From Populus alba (lineage: Eukaryota > Streptophyta > Magnoliopsida > Malpighiales > Salicaceae): 64,000 nucleotides of DNA. The stretch lies in the NCBI RefSeq assembly GCF_005239225.2, contig NC_133296.1, positions 7,440,001-7,504,000 of the forward strand. The letters run 5' to 3'. Below the pieces are notes generated by a model. That model saw only the letters and a list, made by a program, of their open reading frames with translations. It made no database searches and was not told where the DNA came from. Position 1 is the first letter of the stretch. Each line of letters begins with the position of its first letter. Of the stretch, positions 47,168 to 60,095 are shown in pieces. A program made the position numbers and the translations under genes.

Positions 47168-47514
47168 CTGCATCAATCAATTAAAGCAAATAAAAAAGAA
47201 GAATTTTTTTTGTCAAAAACAAGTTGTTGATTAACATAAACTGCAACCAACTAATTAATAACAACAACTTCAAATCCTAACAAGTCACAACATATTGGAC
47301 TTGACAAAAAAAAACATCAAATCTAACATGCGATAAATCGAGAAGCAAAGGCAAGATAAACCCAGAAAGGATACAGATCCAACCAAGCAATGAGGTCAAA
47401 AGCATTAATCTTTATCCAAAATCAAAATTCAACTATCCCATCAAATCAAACCAATACAGATTTCAAAAAGGAAAAAAAAAAAAAAAAAAGACTTTCTTTG
47501 TCTGTGGGTCTCAC
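47168..47514 (-). other. probable intron in the 5' UTR of the F-box/kelch gene
   Basis: On the minus strand, AAG followed by GTGAGA (donor at 47,514) and a pyrimidine-rich stretch ending in TGCAG (acceptor at 47,168) bracket 347 AT-rich bases just upstream of the start codon. Leader introns are common in this gene group. No transcript supports it here, and a CAGCAG at the acceptor leaves a 3-base ambiguity. Confidence 0.6.
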
Positions 47515-47665
47515 CTTAAACAGCTGAATTCTCTATCCCACGGATAAAACTGCTGCCGATCAGATCAGTGTAAAGAAGCAGCAGTTTCTCCCACTGAAAA
47601 GCTCAAATCTCAAGGGTTTTTTTTTTTCTCTTTCAAGTAAAACACTCTATACCTTTCTCTATCTT

Positions 47666-47673
47666 CTATTTAT
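47666..47673 (-). promoter_or_regulatory. weak TATA-like box for the F-box/kelch gene
   Basis: ATAAATAG on the minus strand lies about 150 bases upstream of the putative leader-intron donor. It is a weak match and might be chance in AT-rich DNA. Confidence 0.25.
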
Positions 47674-48685
47674 CCATGGTTTTATTTATTTTTATGATGA
47701 TAAAACACGAAAAAGATTTGGGGGGAGTATTATTCTTTGATGTTTCTCTCTCTAAAAAAAATAGATAGAGAGAGTGATTGTTTTGAGGAATTTTAATGGT
47801 GGAATCCATCCATCCATTGATGTTATTAATTAACTAATAATAAAAAAAGACGAGAAAAGAAAGGAGAGCAAAGCAAGGCAAAGGAAGGTGGTTGGTTTTT
47901 TATTTTATTTTTAACGTTTTGTTTTTCATGTTTCACTGCCTTTGTAATTTGCTCTCCGTTTCTTTTTTCATCTTTGACCAAAGAAGGAAGAACGCGTCGA
48001 GTGAAACTGCCTCTTCTTATGCGCTTCCTTCCTCTTATAGTGATGTGCACGTGCTTCTTATCGCCTTCTCCCTTCTCCCTTCTCCCCTCTCTCCCCTCTC
48101 CCGCAAGCTGCAGAAAGGTTAAGTTCTCAATAATCAAAGTTCCAATTTTTAACAAACCATTCTTGTCTCTTTTCTTTTCGTCGAGCAGGTGATCTTGTTT
48201 TATTAGAGAGAGGACCTGGCTCGCTCAAGGGTTCACATTTCTCCTGGTTCGAACAAAATCAAGCCATTATTTGCTGAGTTTATGTTTATAGAAACTCATT
48301 ATTATTTGATATTTTTATATTATTTGACATTACAGGAACTTGGAATCATGCCTTTCACTTCAAGATCCGTTTTATTTTTATATTTACTGCGACTCGTGTC
48401 TTTTTAAGGCCTAATCAACTCTTGAAAAGTCGGTGTTTGCTTTCACGTTGATGTGACTTTTGCATGAAGATGACTCTTGGGTGTTATATTTACTGTGACT
48501 CAAGTGTTTTAGGGTCTAACTTAACTCTTTAAAAGTTAGCCCTAAAATATTTTAAAAAGCCTCGTATTAAAACAATTCTTTAAAAGACGCTGGAGAAGTA
48601 CAGATCGCATTCCTCACGTCTTTTATTTTTATTATATTAATATTAATATTTTTATTTGTTTTTTTGTTTTTACATATTTGTTTTT
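47674..48685. other. promoter-side spacer of the F-box/kelch gene
   Basis: Contains a strong CT-rich tract (48,062-48,103; GA-rich on the gene's strand) and a GATAGAGAGAG patch near 47,763. Such GA stretches are typical BPC/GAGA-factor sites upstream of plant genes. The 109-codon minus-strand frame at 47,826-48,155 is low complexity and overlaps this tract, so I do not call it a gene. Confidence 0.4.
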
Positions 48686-48689
48686 TTTC

Positions 48690-49327
48690 CCATGATTTAC
48701 TTTTTTATTTTAAAAAAATTATATGTTTTTTTTTAAATTAATTTTTCTGATTTATTTTCTAATAATGAACTGATTGAGAATTTAGTTTTGTTATTTAAAA
48801 AAATATTATGAATTGCTATAATGTTTTTCTATATAATTTTTTTTTTATGATTTTTTTTTTCAAAATGATCTTTTTTTTATATATTGAATTGATTGATGAT
48901 TTAGTTTTGTATTTTTTTTTATAAAAAAATATTATAGATTGCTAAAATATTTCCCCCACATGATTTTTGTTTTAATACAATATTTCTCACATGTTTTTTT
49001 TAATATTGAGTTGGTTGAGAATTACAATTGTATATTTCCTCACAAAACACTATAGACTGCTACAGTGTTTCGCTACATGATTGTTTTTTTCCTTTTGTTT
49101 TTTTTATGATTTTTTTCAAAATTATCTTTGTCTATTTTATTTTTTTAATATTAAACCGGCTGAGAATTTAACTTTATAGTTTATTTTTTCTTGAAAACAT
49201 TGTGGATTGCAATAGTATTTCTCTATGTATTTTTTTTTAAAAAAATATTTTACGATTTTTTCTACAAATACATTACAACGCACAAACATGCCATAAACTC
49301 ATGGCAGCGCGTAGGAATGACAACTAG
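48690..49327 (+). mobile_element. Helitron-like 3' end carrying about four tandem repeat units
   Basis: Four degenerate units occur near 48,808, 48,932, 49,048 and 49,198. Each has an ATTGCTA-type core (for example GACTGCTACAGTGTTTCGCT). The last is followed by TACATTACAAC, CATGGCAGCGCGTAGGAATG and CTAG at 49,324-49,327 before T. The same terminal layout closes the element at 8,230. The units are the reverse complement of those in the array at 58.4-60.1 kb. The 5' boundary is unknown and there is no Rep/helicase frame. Confidence 0.5.
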
Positions 49328-52300
49328 TTTATATCTAAAACACGAAAGATATCTAGTAAATCAGATGACTATACCAGACAAAACTCTCAAGACATATGAA
49401 TTGTGGCAAATCAACTATTCATATCAAATATAATTTCCAAAGACAACCGATTAACTAGACTTTAATTCAAACACAAAGTCTTAAACAACTAGTAAGTTAT
49501 ATGATTATTTCTTTAGCATGACAAACATGCAATGATCAAACCAATAAACATATAAGTGAGTAGATTGATATGCAAAAGAGAAATTATAGTTATAATGTAA
49601 AGACAATGAGCACATTGTTTTATGCTTTGTCTAATATAAAGTTCACTAAGATAAAGAATTGCAAGACAACTTATAATGGACAAGTGAAGCTAAGGATGCT
49701 ATAGCCTAATTGTTTTACCTTAACTTTCAGAATATTTTCCAAGAAGATAAAAGTATATGTTTACAAGCTTTCCAAACTTTCTCAAGTTTAAATTAGGCAA
49801 GACAAATCTCTAAAATTATTTTAGAAGCAATTTAAGGATTATAATTGAAGAGAAATTGGCTAAAATTAAAAGGATTAAGGATTAAGGACCAAAATGCTAA
49901 ATTGGCATGACTCGAGAGATCTCATTAATTCTGACAAGGGCTTAATTGAAGAAATTTTAGATTTTATAGCTAGTTTTGGGTTTCAATTGAAGGTATTTAA
50001 AAATTCATAAATCATAATGAAAAAACAAAGAAATTGAGGGGCCTATTTAATTTCGACCAAAGACCCAGCTGAGATAATTTATTGGTTTGGTTTGAATTTT
50101 GTCTCTGACTATAAAATTAAAAGTTCAAGAGGATTAATAAAGAAAAGATATTGAAATTTAAGGACAATTCTAAACTTTAACCACACCAAACGTTGTTGTT
50201 TTGAGCCTTTGGTATAAATTCTCAGATGTTCTCTTTGTATGTTTCTTTAAAGATAAAAGATGAACCCTATTCACATATAAACAACCTTCCTCTCAGCCAA
50301 ATCCAACCTCCTCTCGTCATTTTCACTAATATGAGCATCGTTCGACCCAAATGAAGTGTCATTTTCACCAATTTTAGGGTTGTTTAGAGTTTGGTTATGT
50401 TCTTCGGGTCAAGACAAGCTTACAACTTGTAAAGCACTCTCACCTTTAATGATTTTCTTGTTGTGTATAATGTGAAAGTATGCTTATGCTCCTTGTACAA
50501 CCTCACTTGATGTCATTTATTTGTTTTCATTCTTTAATGGTGAATATGTGTCTTTTTAATCCTAGGGCCTATAGTTCTCCAAGCTGTCCAATTTAGATTA
50601 TTCTCTCTCCATTATGAATAGTACGTTAGCTAGGGTTTGAGAGATATATAAAGAGAAAGAGAGAAGAACAATTACTAAGAGAGAGAATGACTAGAGAAAG
50701 AAAAACAATGACAAAATTAAAAAGAGAATAAGGGTTTTAATTCAGAGTAATAAAAAAAAAAAGAATACCAAGACTTTGAAAAAAGAATCATTAGAGGAAG
50801 CAATATTGTCACCACTAGGAGTCCAACCTTATAATTCAATCTAGTAGAATCTTCCCTTTAACTATCTAGGTATACCTTCCCCTATTTATGATTTTGTTCA
50901 AAGAATGTATTTTTTTTATGTATGTTAGGACTAGGATATTTTATAGTAACTTGTTCATAAAGAAGGATTTTATCTAATTTTATAACAAACCTGGATCTTG
51001 GGGATAAGACCTTTAAATATTCATGGTCCAAATATTTTCTTGTCAATTTAAAGTATCTTCAGTCACTACCATTTTATAACCAGACATGAGAACTTCACCT
51101 TTCACACATTGTTTCCATTTTGGATAGAAATATCGGTTGTGTGATAAATTATTAAATATATTAATTCATACATTTTGGAAATAAAACTTGAGATTGTCAT
51201 TCAATAAAAAAATTTGAGACATGTTTTCCATACATTTTTTAAAGGTAATTTGAAACTTTCCTTCATCCAAAAATATATGAACGACTTAGAACATTAACCT
51301 ATATATTTTAAGAAGAAAAAACGAGATGATTCATTAATTTATCATACAAACCAACTCCCTTTATCTTGAGTGCTAATCAAACAAATTTTAAGAAGTACGA
51401 TACACTTCACAACCTTTACTGTAATCATGGTATTTTATCAAATAAACCTTGGAAACTTGTAATGAAACCCTATAAGCTTTTAATGACGGCATTTTCTTAA
51501 TGACATATTTGCTTACTTTTTCCATCATCGCATGAGTTTCTTAGCTTCATTCACAATATGATACAAATGCTTCAGACTAGGAAGTCTACATTGAAATTTT
51601 CAATTCAAACAATCCCTCTTTATTTTTTTAGTCTTCAGACTCATTCAAAAGTTATTATTATGTGTATTTTACCATCTCAATTGCTTTATCACCCATCTCT
51701 TAAAATCTTATGTACATAAAAATTGCCCAATGATGTTGTTAGAAGACACACTAAAGAAAGGTTATAGTCATTACTTATGTAGAGGCTGGCTAACCTGGAT
51801 TGGTTAAAAGATCAATAAACTTTAAAAAAGTGTATAGACCAAGAAAATCCCATTTGCTACAAATCACGACCTTTTAGACTTTTAATAGGAGTCTGAGGTT
51901 TCATGAGTGCTAGTCTAGGGCAAAGCCCATTGAGGCACCACTAACTCCTCATGCTAACCTAAGACAATATGATTGCTAAAAGTGCAGAGTAGTTGGTACA
52001 TTAGCATAACTCCATATCTAATCCTCAAATGTATGATAATAAAATAGATTAAAAATAACATATAAATAAATAAATATATAAGAAGATAAAACATAAATAT
52101 TAAATCTAACAAGTCACACGATATAGGCAATTATATAAAAACAAATATCACAATAAGCACATCATTTCTTAAACAAAGAAAAAAAAAGCTTGGTCCTTAT
52201 TAAAGTCCCAGTGAACTCATCATTCTATTGTAGGGGATATCTTGACTAGCTAATAAGATTGATAGCATAAAATAGGAAAAAAAGAAAGTTGTCACCTAGT

Positions 52301-52871
52301 TTTATAGTAACTATAAACCCTAACTAGTCCTTAGATATTCTAGGTAATGAGTTGGTTATGCTAAAGTAAAGATGAAAATCATCCTAAAACATCCTACCTA
52401 AGGTAAGTTGCTTTGTATTTAATGATAAAAGCACCTATCATGCTCATATGCTAAGATTTTATCTAAGTTGGTATATGTATACTTAATACTGAAGGGAAAA
52501 AAACTATATGGGTCTATAATAGTGATTCATGACTAGGGTTCAGTAATAAGACCTAATCCTTATTTTTTTTGGGATATTGGTGTTGGACTTAGAGGATGAT
52601 AATGGTTAATCAAGCTTTGACTCATTCTATTCGATCATATCCACAATAATCTCAAAAGCCACCACTATACTTGATGAGTCTTTCTGTAGTCACATTGACC
52701 TAGCCTGGGTCCACTCATAACAAAAAGAGAAGTGTATCATAAGACCTTTAAATTCCTAAACAAGCATTCTCATGTATTGATTAAAAACAATAACCAAGTA
52801 ATGTTTACAAATAGTTATTAAAAAAGGAAATGTTTACATGATTTCCATGTTTGATTTTTTTTCATATAGAA
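49328..52871. other. intergenic DNA, no supported gene
   Basis: AT-rich throughout. The section 49,850-50,650, with phrases such as CATGACTCGAGAGATCTC and CGACCAAAGACCCAGCTG, looks like old retroelement-type non-coding sequence, but no LTR pair or coding domain is visible. GA-rich and AAGAGAG runs lie near 50,640-50,710. Confidence 0.4.
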
Positions 52872-53170
52872 AAATAATAATGTCTCAAATTCTAGAGGGG
52901 ATAAACTATTTAAGGATTATATTATCCTCATGTTGATTCTTTAGTATAAAAAAAAACAAATAAACTCTTTATTTTTATCTGAAAATATCAAAGTCTCAAC
53001 TTTTAGAGGACATAAACTATTTATAGATCATATTATTTCTAAGTTGATTCTTTTATAAATAAAAGAAAGCAAAAATAAACTTTTATTTTTTTTATGTAAA
53101 AATAACAAAGTCTCAAACATTTAGAAGACATTACCTATTTAAGGATCATATTATCCCCAAGTTGATAATT
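52872..53170. repeat. degenerate tandem repeat, about 114-bp unit, three copies
   Basis: GTCTCAAATTCTAGAGGGGA, then TAAACTATTTAAGGAT and ATATTATCCTCATGTTGATT begins near 52,880. It recurs near 52,991 and 53,110 with substitutions, separated by AAAATAAACTNTTTATTTT-like spacers. Confidence 0.75.
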
Positions 53171-56100
53171 TAATAAAAGAAACATTCAACATACAACCAT
53201 ACAAGGAAAAAAAAACATATATATTTACATCGTTTACTTAATAAAAGCACAAATCTCACAATCAAGAAACATATGCTTTAACACGTTACATTCCATACTA
53301 AAGTCAAACAATTATACTTTGTATAATTGCAACCCATCCTCCCAATTTTATCATAAGGTATTGATTCCAACCTTATCATAAGATATTGATTCCTACCTTA
53401 TCATATCTTGAAAAATAAATCCTTAGTAGCTTCATACTTATAGGGTTGCCATATAATGACACATACCCCAACACTTTAAACATTTTATCATGGTAAGCAT
53501 AAAAACCAATACTACATTAAATATTATTCAAAATAAGAAATAAAACATGTTACATGCTTAAAAATGACCTTCGAGGAGCTGTTGAAGTCGGTTGAGATAG
53601 AGAAGGTGTGTTAGCCTATATGCTATCATGACTGGTGACACGTGGATCTATGCACCGATGAGTATTAAGGCACGTAAACCATTGGATTTGGTGTGCCTTT
53701 TTCTCTTTTTCCTTTCTAGGCTATTGGTGAAGTCCATTGCCATTTGAGATGGGAGATTAAGTCACACAAGGTTTTTTTTTTCTCACTTTTATGCATTTTT
53801 CATTGCTGCCACTATTGATCTTATATGGTAGTGCTCATTACAGGTTTGTCTTATGCTTCAGGTTACATATAGGGCTTGCTAATGGTACTAATGAAATGAC
53901 AATTTGATAGTGGGTTTGGTGTTATCGTGGTGGTCGATTGGTGGATAGAAAGGACACAGTGTGTTTGTATGGTTGTCACTTAGTTTCATATGGTGAGTGG
54001 TTGAAGTTCTTATAACGTGGCTACTCTTCTCTTGTTTAGCTAAAGAGATGGGTTTGGCTAAGGAGATGAAGGGAAAGGAGAGAAGATGGTTAAACCATGG
54101 TAAGATAGAGAAAATGTTATAATTTTTCTTTTTATATATAGTCAAAAAAAAATTTCCTATCTTTTTTTTTCTCCATATTGTTTTTCTAAAGTGTCTCTAG
54201 GATTTTTCTAATGTGTACCCTATCCTTAATTTACAGTGTTGGGGTTCCTTTTCAATTGAAAAATCAAATATAAGACAAAAAATTATATTCTTTACTTCTT
54301 GAATGAATATCTCTAATTTAGAAATTTTATGGTCAAAGATTAATATTTTTTATTTTTTTTTACTAGGTAGGACCTTTTTCTGAAATTTTTTTTTCTTAAT
54401 TTTGCTTGAAGCTCTATTTTATGAAAAATGATCCTTCTTTATTATTCCTAATTATATCCTTCATTTTTCTTGTTAATCATCTCACTCCTCGGAATTTTTT
54501 TTTATTTTTTTTATAATAATTTTTCACATATAATAAAATAAACAAAAGTTTCAAAAATCATGAAATGACATGGAATTGACTGAATTGCATCAAAAGAAAT
54601 ATTTTTTTAGAAACTTCTATATTTTTTAAAATACATAAAAAAGTAAGGGTAAAAATGAGTTATAACATCTTCAACAAGTGCACACAATATCTCATAGATC
54701 TCTTTTAATCTTTTAAAAAATGATAACAAGATAAAAAATTTCAGGTAAGATTATAGCAATAAGATTCACTTTCTTCTTTTTCCATATCAATGAAAACATT
54801 TATTGCATCAAGACCACTAATTACAATGGTAAATGGAAACACTACTAGACTAAAGATTTCAAGCACTAAGATTATGACCTTTTTTAGAACTAGTTTTAGA
54901 GTCTTTTAATTTTATTCGAGTACTTATTCTTAGAATTTCTAGTGTCAACAATTAGAATATTTCTATTTATTCTCCGAATTAACATGGAAAATATGTGAAA
55001 AAATAGGAAAAAAAGAAGAAGAAGAAAAGAAGCTTAATCTTTAATAAATTTAATGTTGAATGATGAAATCAAAAAATAAAATTGATGGAAAAAAAAAGGA
55101 CAAAAAAAAAACTGACATCAATCCAAGCTAAAATTTCATACTTGTGACTTAGGCCACTACACTAAAAAATTTAATGAAGTCCAATTCTAAACAAATCAAA
55201 TATTGAATGATGAAATTAAAAACAAATAAAAAAACAAGAAAAAAACTATTAAAATAATATGGGTCAAATCTAACATAAAAATTAAATCAAATCAAATGAT
55301 AAGAGATAAAATTAAAAAAAATTAATAATCAAGAGAATGAGGACTAAATTTAATATAAGTACCATATAGGATAAAATACTAAGAGATGAATTTGAAAAAA
55401 AAAAAAAAAGATTCAAAACAAATAAAGGACAATTAAAAGAATTAAGGTCACAATTGAAATAAGAAGAAAATGAAGGACAACATTTAAATTTGGTTGGGCT
55501 GAAACATTTTTCGAGGGGAAAAGAGAGGGAGAAAAAAATTTCAAGCACCATCTAACCACTGCAAAACACCTTACATGCGTAATCCCATTAGAAGTGCCTC
55601 CACGTGATCCATCGGTAGAGATGGCGATTGGCTATTTCTTGCGATTGGAAGGCGCTATATGTGACGCTCAAAAGGTGTGGACGCCTCCCACCTATTGATG
55701 TGTGCGTTGTACAAGCTATAGACTTTTCTATCTTTTTTTTTAAAAAAAATTTATCAAAAGACCTAAGTGCTCCTAAACGTGCATAATATTAACAAAAACA
55801 AATACATAACAAAGAGACCAAAAAGCCCCTTGACCTAAGTTATATATTTTTTTCTTTTAAGGGTATCTTAGTAATTACACTATACTAACAAAGATAGAAA
55901 ACAAAAAATGCCCTTGCCCAAATAGTTAAGCAAATTTAACTTTTAAAAGTATTTTAGACATTACATAGTGCAAAAATATAAGTTATAATATTGTTCTACC
56001 CTCATTCAATCTAGTAATGATAAATGAGTCATGTGAAAAATATAATTTTACCCTTGAAAGCAAGTTACATGTTTTTCGACATGGAAAGGGAAATGATAAT

Positions 56101-57077
56101 TTTATCGTGTGGATACACAATAAAATATGAGTGTACACAATGATTTATTTATCTCTTTTAGCTTTTGTTTTAATATATCATCATTATTTAAATCAATTTA
56201 AAACTCGTATTATAAATTTTAGTTTGATGAACATGTAAGATGAGGAAAAAAGCCTTTTCTATAATTCTATTTAGACCATTATAAAACTTACTTTATGATA
56301 GTACAAGAGTGAAAGTTTTGTTATTTATATAGTTTAGTGTTTATAAAATTGGACCATATTTCTTTTAAATATCAAGGACATTTAAATATTTAAAGTAATT
56401 TACATGTGTGTATTGCTAGATTTTGTTTTAATGATGTAAATTAAAAAAAAAATTATCTCAATTCATAAACAACACAATATGTTTAATAGGTATGTTTAAG
56501 TTAAATACACTAATACAACATGAGTTCATTTAATAATAAAATGATTAAATTTGTGAATAGTTTAGGTATAAGCTTATGATATGAGTCTCAAATTAATTAA
56601 GATTAGATATGATCATTTGTAATTAAAGTATGTATAATACAAACATAAACATATTAATTAACATAATATAAAATATGGTAATAATAAAATTATAAGTTAA
56701 ATTGATCATGTACAAATAGTGGAAGGAATTAAATTCAGCTACCTCACAATAATGCAATGTAGCGTTTGATTATTGTCATGAAACATAAGAAACAAAAATA
56801 GTAGAGACAAAATATATTCAATTGAAGAGACACAGATAGAAACAAAGCCAAAAAAATTATAAATTTATCTCTAGGATAATTTTGAAATGTATTTATGTAC
56901 TTCCAAAACAGGTGACACATGTTTTGATAGACAATATTTATTATTTTTTATTCTCAAAATATCCTTGTAAAAAAAATGTAAGATTGGTGAATATTCTTGT
57001 GCTTGGACTGTGCAATTTTCTCTTTTAGCATTGGTGTTTTTTATTTTTTTTTCTTTTATGGCTCATTCTTCTTCTTC
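53171..57077. other. intergenic DNA with inverted copy of the pyrimidine-rich repeat
   Basis: A three-fold short repeat (ACCTTATCATAAGATATTGATTCC-like, 26-30 bases) lies at about 53,345-53,410. From 54,960 to 55,560 the plus strand is A-rich with TGAATGATGAAAT phrases, the complement of the T-rich family at 8-9.5 and 20 kb. A GC-richer patch at 55,560-55,710 ends it. No gene is supported; the 85- and 79-codon minus frames here are AT-rich and domainless. Confidence 0.4.
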
Positions 57078-57080
57078 TTC

Positions 57081-57877
57081 GTGGGTGTTTGTTTACGCGG
57101 TAGCTTCTGCTTTTAAAGCTGACCGCGTAAACATGAAGTTTGGTAACAAAAGACTTAACTGCTTTTCATGTAGGATCCATGTATATTTTTACTTGAAACG
57201 GTGTTTCGTGAGAAGCAGCTGCTTCTCATGTCTGGAAGCAAGTGAATATAATTCACCTAGGTACTGTTCACTCCAGGTGAACAGTGTCCATGTGAAGTAG
57301 GCATTGTTCACTTGGAGTGAATTGCACTGTTCACGTGCATTTTTTTTTTAATGAGAAAAACACTAGTTTAGAGTGAATTAAATTCACTCGTAATGTGATG
57401 TGAACAATATTTTTTTTTCTTGAAAAACTAGGATAGAGTGAATTAAATTCACTCGCACTGTAATATCAATTTTATACCTGATAATATTTTATCGACGCTC
57501 AGAAAATTATGCAAAACTGTAGTTCTTATCGGATGAATTTTATATGTGATGGAATTATAAATAGTTCAATGGAATAATAAAAAATATTTTATATAAAGTA
57601 TTTTTTATTTCATGATGTAATAGGAGTAATTAATTTTACAATATTTAAATGTAAAACCATCAATATTAATATATATTATTTTAAATTATTTTATAACCTC
57701 AATTTCAAAATCATTCTTAACCAAACACATTAAACTACTTTTTCTTTAACCTCAATTTCAATCACAATTTTAACCAAACACCTATTTTTTCAAACCAACC
57801 TCAATTAAAAGTACTTTTTATAAAACAGTTTTTTTCAAACTACAACCACAACAGCTACCGCAATATCAAACACACTC
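57081..57877. mobile_element. long Tourist-like element, 797 bp, TSD TTC, palindrome-rich
   Basis: TTC at 57,078-57,080 and 57,878-57,880 flank ends GTGGGTGTTTGTTTACGCGG and, in reverse, GAGTGTGTTTGATATTGCGG, both followed by TAGC. It is a sister of the 795-bp element at 17.6 kb. Inside are a subterminal fold-back (GTTTACGCGG 57,091-57,100 against CCGCGTAAAC 57,123-57,132), the palindrome GAGAAGCAGCTGCTTCTC (57,210-57,227), and two copies of GAGTGAATTAAATTCACTC (57,371-57,389 and 57,436-57,454). Several ACTGTTCAC motifs also occur. A 96-codon frame at 57,010-57,300 spans the border and is not a gene. Confidence 0.8.
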
Positions 57878-57943
57878 TTCTTCTTCTTTGGAAACTTTAG
57901 GTTTTTCTTTATGGCTAATTTTTTTTTCCGGTAAATTTTATGT

Positions 57944-58116
57944 GAACCCTATCTCTTTTTATATTTTTCAATACTAAGTTAAGAGTGCAAAATGTTTCCA
58001 TATAATTCTAAATTTGTTATATGATATATTGGCTCACTATTTAATTTTAGTTTTTTGTTATGTTTTTTAAGAGTATTTGAGAATATTATGTTACCATACA
58101 ATTTGCTAATAAAAGT
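57944..58116. repeat. direct repeat, copy 1, left of the tandem array
   Basis: GAACCCTATCTC, AAGTTAAGAGTG, GTTTCCATATAATTCTAAAT, ATTGGCTCACT and AATATTATGTTACCATACA occur in this order. The same order returns at 60,096-60,256 with moderate divergence. The two copies bracket the array at 58.4-60.1 kb. Confidence 0.75.
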
Positions 58117-58409
58117 TTGAATATTAGTGTCTGTGGTTGTTTCTTTTCTTCATAGCTCATTCTTTTTAGTTTTTGGTAAACTTTATGTTTGTCAATTATT
58201 TTCCTTATGGTTCATTTCTTTGTTTTGGTAAATACTAAATGGCATGTCTAAACACTGCTGCAAGGTTATAAAACAAATGTGCTTAAAGGTGTTATAATTG
58301 TGAAATTAGCGCTAGATAAGTAATAGAAATTAAAGGTGTGATGGAGCCAATATTTCATGATGAAAAAAAATTGTGTTGATGATAAAAAACTTAGAGACTG
58401 AATATAGTG

Positions 58410-60065
58410 ATTTGTATCAATCCAAAGTGTTTTGTGAGGAAAGATGCAATATTTTCTCCCCATGATTTAACTTTTCTGTTAATAAAAAGAAAATAAATTA
58501 CAAAGTTAAACTCTCTACCAGCTCAATACTAAAAAAAAAATCAACAAAAATAATTTTAAAAAGAAAAAAAACCATGAGTGGAAACATTGTAGCAATCCAC
58601 AATGTTTTGTGAGGAAAGTTATAATGTTTTTCCTAGTAAAATTGACAAAGATAATTTTGAAAAAATATCATAACAAAAAAACCATGTAAGGGAACACTAT
58701 AGCAATCCATAGTGTTTTTGTGAGAAAAGCTACAGTGCTTTTCCCACATGATTTAGCTCTATTATAATTGCAATTCTCAACCAACTCAATATGAAATAAA
58801 ATAAAATTAACAAAGATAATTTTGAAAAAAATTATAATAAAAAAAAACATGTGAAAAAGTAATATAACAACCCACAGTATTTTAAAGAAAAAAATTACAA
58901 AACTAATTTTTCAACTAGCTCAATATTAAAAAAAAAATAAAAAAAGTCAATTTTGAAAACAAATCATAATAAAAAAAACACAAAAAATGAAAAAAAAAAA
59001 CTATGTTTGAAACACTATAGCAATCCATAGTATTTTACGAGAAAAACTATAGTGCTTCCCTACATGATTTAGCCTTACTTATAATTATAATTCTCAACCA
59101 ACTCAATATTAAAAAAATAAAATCGACAAAGATAATTTTTAAAAAATCATAAGAAAAAAAAAACAATATGGGGCGACACTATAGCAATCCACAGTGTTTT
59201 ATGAGGAAAGCTACAGTGCTTTCCTCACATCATTTAGTTTTATTGTAATTGTAATTCTCAACCAACTCAATGTTAGAAAATTAAAATCGACAAAGATAAT
59301 TTTGGAAAACATCATAACCAAAAAACAAAACATAAAAAAAAAAAAAAAACCATATGGTGAAACCTTGTAGCAATCTACTGTGTTTTAAAAAAAAAATTAC
59401 AAAAGTAAATTCTAACCAACTTAATATTAAAGAGATAAAATTGACAAATATAATTTTAGAAAAAATCATAACAAGGAAAAAAAAAACATGAAAAAAACCT
59501 ATGTGGAAAAACACTGTAGCAATCCACAATATTTTGTGAAGAAAATTATATTGTGTTTCCACATATGATTTAGCCTTATTTGTATTACTTATAATTGTAA
59601 TTCTTAATCAGCTCAATATTAAAAAAAAAATCGACAAAGATAATTTTAGAAAAAATAACATAAAAAATCAGCTCAATATTAAAAAAATAAAACCGACAAA
59701 TATAATTTTGAAAAATAATCATTAAAAAACGAAGAAAAAAAACATGTGAATAAAAATTGTAGCAATCCATAGTGTTTTGTGAGAAAAATTACAATTAGAA
59801 TTCTCAATCAGCTAAATATGAAAAAAAATAAAATTGACAAATAACTTTTTTAAAAAATCATAACAAAAAAACTATGTGGAGAAACACTGTAGCAATTTAC
59901 AATGTTTTAAAGAAAAAAAATTATAAAGCTAAATTTTTAACAAACTCAATATTAAAAAAAAAATCGACAAAGATAATTTAAAAAAAAAATAAAAAAAAGA
60001 ATTAAAAAAAGAAGAAAGAAAGTACTATAACAATCCACGGTAACATGTGAGGAAAGTTACAGTTC
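58410..60065. repeat. degenerate tandem array, about 11 units of roughly 110-240 bp
   Basis: A core like CACTATAGCAATCCATAGTG followed by TTTTGTGAGGAAAGCTACAG occurs near 58,415, 58,588, 58,698, 58,865, 59,015, 59,182, 59,369, 59,515, 59,758, 59,888 and 60,030. Between cores lie TTCTCAACCAACTCAATATT and TCGACAAAGATAATTTTGAAAAA. Spacing is irregular because of expanding A-runs and deletions. The units are the reverse complement of those in 48.7-49.3 kb. Short frames in it are AT-rich noise. Confidence 0.85.
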
Positions 60066-60095
60066 TTTCCCTACATATTTTAGCGATATTGTAAT

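Noticed and set aside
47826..48155. 109-codon minus-strand frame upstream of the F-box/kelch gene
   Set aside because: Its coding look comes from a GA-rich tract (EGREGRREKGEGDKK). It sits in the promoter-side spacer and has no domain.
49850..50650. Complete LTR retrotransposon
   Set aside because: The sequence has a retroelement-like feel, but there is no LTR pair, no primer-binding site I could confirm and no gag, protease, reverse transcriptase or integrase frame.
58410..60065. CRISPR-like array
   Set aside because: Units are degenerate, 110-240 bp, AT-rich and in a plant nuclear context. There are no short identical repeats with unique spacers and no cas genes.
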